Shown here: in pieces, positions 62,601-64,000 of the stretch
Layout: every line of letters starts with the position of its first letter
Position numbering within the stretch: the stretch's first letter is position 1
Assembly (NCBI GenBank): GCA_965228955.1
Contig: OZ245848.1
Span: 186,001-250,000 of the forward strand
DNA length: 64,000 nucleotides
Source: JANSWY01 sp965228955
GTDB lineage: Bacteria; Bacteroidota; Bacteroidia; Cytophagales; Cyclobacteriaceae
Reading direction: 5' to 3'
Made by a program: the position numbers and the translations under genes
Notes under the pieces: model-generated
Database searches by the model: none
What the model was told of the DNA's origin: nothing
Seen by the model: only the letters and a program-made list of their open reading frames with translations

Positions 62601-62624
62601 GGGTAGCCATCAGGATGACTACCC
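62601..62624 (-). terminator. Hairpin after the tandem plug-like gene
   Basis: On the minus strand GGGTAGTCATC and GATGGCTACCC pair at 10 of 11 positions around a two-base centre, starting 9 bases after the stop at 62633, then TTATCT. A T-run is short, so a moderately supported terminator. Confidence 0.5.
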
Positions 62625-62632
62625 AGAGTATG

Positions 62633-63115
62633 TTAATTCTTTGTTTTTACTACAATCACTCCATTTGGAGCATCGTATTTTTTCAAAGCGGTTTCCCCTT
62701 TGATTACATTAATTGTTTCAATTTTTTTGGGTGAGAGCTTTTGAAGATCTTCTTTGCTAGAGAGTTTGCCATTAATATATATTACCGGTCCTTTGCCATC
62801 AGCTACTACTACTTTATCTTTTTCTATTTTCACCGGTTGTTGTTCAGCATTCTTCTTGGTTGTAATGAGTATTACGCCATTTGGTGCATTGTACTTATTG
62901 ATGGCATCATCATCCTTGATCACATTTACGGAGGCTATTTTACTTTGATCAAGTAGTTCAAAAATGGAATAATCATACTTTTTCCCGTCAATGTAGATAT
63001 CTGGTTTTGGTGCGTCTTTTAGTTCCACTTTGATATCGTCTTGTGAGACAGCATCCAAGTTTGTTATTAAAGAAATACTAATTGCAAGAAGAAAGATTTT
63101 TACTAATTGTTTCAT
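62633..63115 (-). CDS. Secreted protein of two tandem TonB-plug-like modules
   Basis: 160 residues, signal peptide to about residue 24. Two similar ~60-residue modules follow: PDIYIDGKKYDY to NAPNGVILITTKK (about 37-88), and PVIYINGKLSSKED to DAPNGVIVVKTKN (about 109-160). The (N/D)APNGVI-x-(I/V)-x-TK ending and the S-(V/I)-x-V-(I/L)-K step are the pattern of TonB-dependent receptor plug domains, but no barrel follows. It is the last gene of an ECF sigma operon, so the modules could interact with a receptor or transducer. Inferred. Confidence 0.75.
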   Translation of the reverse strand: MKQLVKIFLLAISISLITNLDAVSQDDIKVELKDAPKPDIYIDGKKYDYSIFELLDQSKIASVNVIKDDDAINKYNAPNGVILITTKKNAEQQPVKIEKDKVVVADGKGPVIYINGKLSSKEDLQKLSPKKIETINVIKGETALKKYDAPNGVIVVKTKN

Positions 63116-63139
63116 GGTCTTTTTATTTTGAGTTTTGAA

Positions 63140-63565
63140 TTATTCGTTTGATGCTACATAAATGATGATCATTTCATCTTCATATAATATTGTCCTATCA
63201 TCCCGTAGGGGTTCCTTCTCAGGAAACATAGAAAGTGCTTCATTTAATAATGCTTCCTTCTCGAGGTAATCATCGTTATCTCTCGATTGGAAAAGTACAA
63301 TTCCTATTATTAATGTGATAGAAGCTGCGATTCCATATCCCCAATTCATAAAGCGCAGCTTACTATTATTTCTGGATTCAATGGATGCCAAAATTTTAGC
63401 GTTCAACTGATCCGGTGCATTTGTTTTCGACTCATTTACAAACCTGAACCATGAATTCATTGCCGGATCGTCATTTTGCCCCCTGAGCAATTGATTCTCC
63501 TCATCAAGTGAAGTTTCAGCTTCCAAATATTTATTGAGTAGGTTTTTATTTTCTTTATTACTCAT
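63140..63565 (-). CDS. Putative anti-sigma factor
   Basis: 141 residues. The N-terminal 75 residues are cytosolic and acidic, with the ASD-like start LLNKYLEAETSLDEENQLL and MNSWFRFVNESK; one membrane helix lies near 75-95 (WGYGIAASITLIIGIVLFQS), then a short outer tail (EEMIIIYVASNE). It overlaps the ECF sigma gene by 8 bases, which points to coupled translation and a sigma/anti-sigma pair. No zinc motif is seen. Confidence 0.75.
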   Translation of the reverse strand: MSNKENKNLLNKYLEAETSLDEENQLLRGQNDDPAMNSWFRFVNESKTNAPDQLNAKILASIESRNNSKLRFMNWGYGIAASITLIIGIVLFQSRDNDDYLEKEALLNEALSMFPEKEPLRDDRTILYEDEMIIIYVASNE

Positions 63566-64000
63566 AGCTGTAAATGTTTTTCAATTTTGTTCCAATCTGC
63601 TTTCTTGCTCTTGATAGTAAAACCCGTATGTGCTCTACTTTGAGGTTGGTGACTTCAGCAATTTCGGTATACTCAAGTCCATCTATGTCTCTCATCATCA
63701 TCACTTCATACTGTTGTGATGGGAGCTCTTTTAGTAATTCCAGGATGATATTATTTAGCTCTTTCCATTCCAGATTATTTTGACTGTTTTGGGAGACCAA
63801 CAATTTTAATTGGTGCTCTGAGGAGTCAAAATCAGGATGTTTTTTCTTCAACAGATCCAGACAATAATTTCTGGCAGTGAGTAACACAAAACCTGGAATA
63901 TTGGGATGCTGTGAAAGCTTTTTTCTTCGGTCCCAGAGTTTGATCATGATTTCCTGAACGGCATCTTCAGTGTTTTCAGTGTTTCCAATCATTCTTCTGA
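63558..64000 (-). CDS. ECF sigma factor, N-terminus cut by the window edge
   Basis: At least 147 residues of an ECF sigma factor remain. Visible are the end of region 2 (MIGNTENTEDAVQEIMIKLW, HPNIPGFVLLTARNYCLDLL) and region 4 (KELPSQQYEVMMMRDIDGLE, YTEIAEVTNLKVEHIRVLLS, RARKQIG). The frame stays open through the last bases of the window (codons AGA AGA before the internal Met), so the apparent start at 63992 is probably not the true one and about 20-30 residues of region 2 lie outside. First gene of the anti-sigma/plug-protein operon. Confidence 0.88.
   Translation of the reverse strand, partial: RRMIGNTENTEDAVQEIMIKLWDRRKKLSQHPNIPGFVLLTARNYCLDLLKKKHPDFDSSEHQLKLLVSQNSQNNLEWKELNNIILELLKELPSQQYEVMMMRDIDGLEYTEIAEVTNLKVEHIRVLLSRARKQIGTKLKNIYSYE

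Overview
The window is AT-rich chromosomal DNA of a Bacteroidota bacterium, most likely from the Cytophagales. Signs are the many SPII lipoproteins, a LruC/DUF4842 lipoprotein, a Reg_prop beta-propeller sensor kinase, PadR genes paired with prefix-domain FtsX permeases, DUF6090, DUF5684 and DUF885 proteins, ECF sigma genes with small membrane partners, and a TAnnTTTG-type promoter element. No rRNA, tRNA, CRISPR array, transposase or phage gene was seen.

Layout. 1-4.7 kb (minus): end of an exopolysaccharide locus with a single-domain response regulator, a sugar transferase, a LruC lipoprotein, a terminator, a short TolC-like protein and a Wzz/GumC-like protein cut by the window edge. 5.1-19.4 kb: signalling region with a REC-DHp-like-REC protein, a PadR/FtsX pair, a FIST/PAS-kinase/LytTR operon, a large propeller histidine kinase and a secreted caspase-family protein. 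19.5-27 kb: esterase lipoprotein, a 20-unit array of 21-bp repeats, a MarR-GNAT fusion, a CPBP-protease/channel-like gene pair bracketed by a ~103-bp repeat family, and a cyclase/TetR/membrane-protein operon. 27-34.7 kb: hydrolases, AraC regulators and an S41-like peptidase. 34.8-41.2 kb: a minus-strand run of poorly known genes ending (upstream) in an unusually long PLP enzyme. 41.4-53.4 kb: VPS10-like repeat protein, DUF885 lipoprotein, further secreted hydrolases and a second 21-bp repeat array. 53.5-64 kb: HxlR regulator, class C beta-lactamase-like hydrolases, two ECF sigma modules, a BamA-like barrel protein and AraC/VOC genes.

The strongest unexplained signal is the pair of 21-bp arrays (20594-21013 and 50511-50667). 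They lie 30 kb apart in opposite orientation, share a near-identical unit and a homologous terminal unit, and in one reading frame both encode a leucine heptad (LDALHKP or LDALQRP) whose variation is largely synonymous. Other notable signals are candidate autoregulatory operators at four one-component regulators (PadR, MarR-GNAT, TetR, HxlR), the 103-bp repeat family, and a perfect 13-bp-arm inverted repeat abutting the start codon at 61081. Function calls rest on motif recognition by eye; no database search was run.
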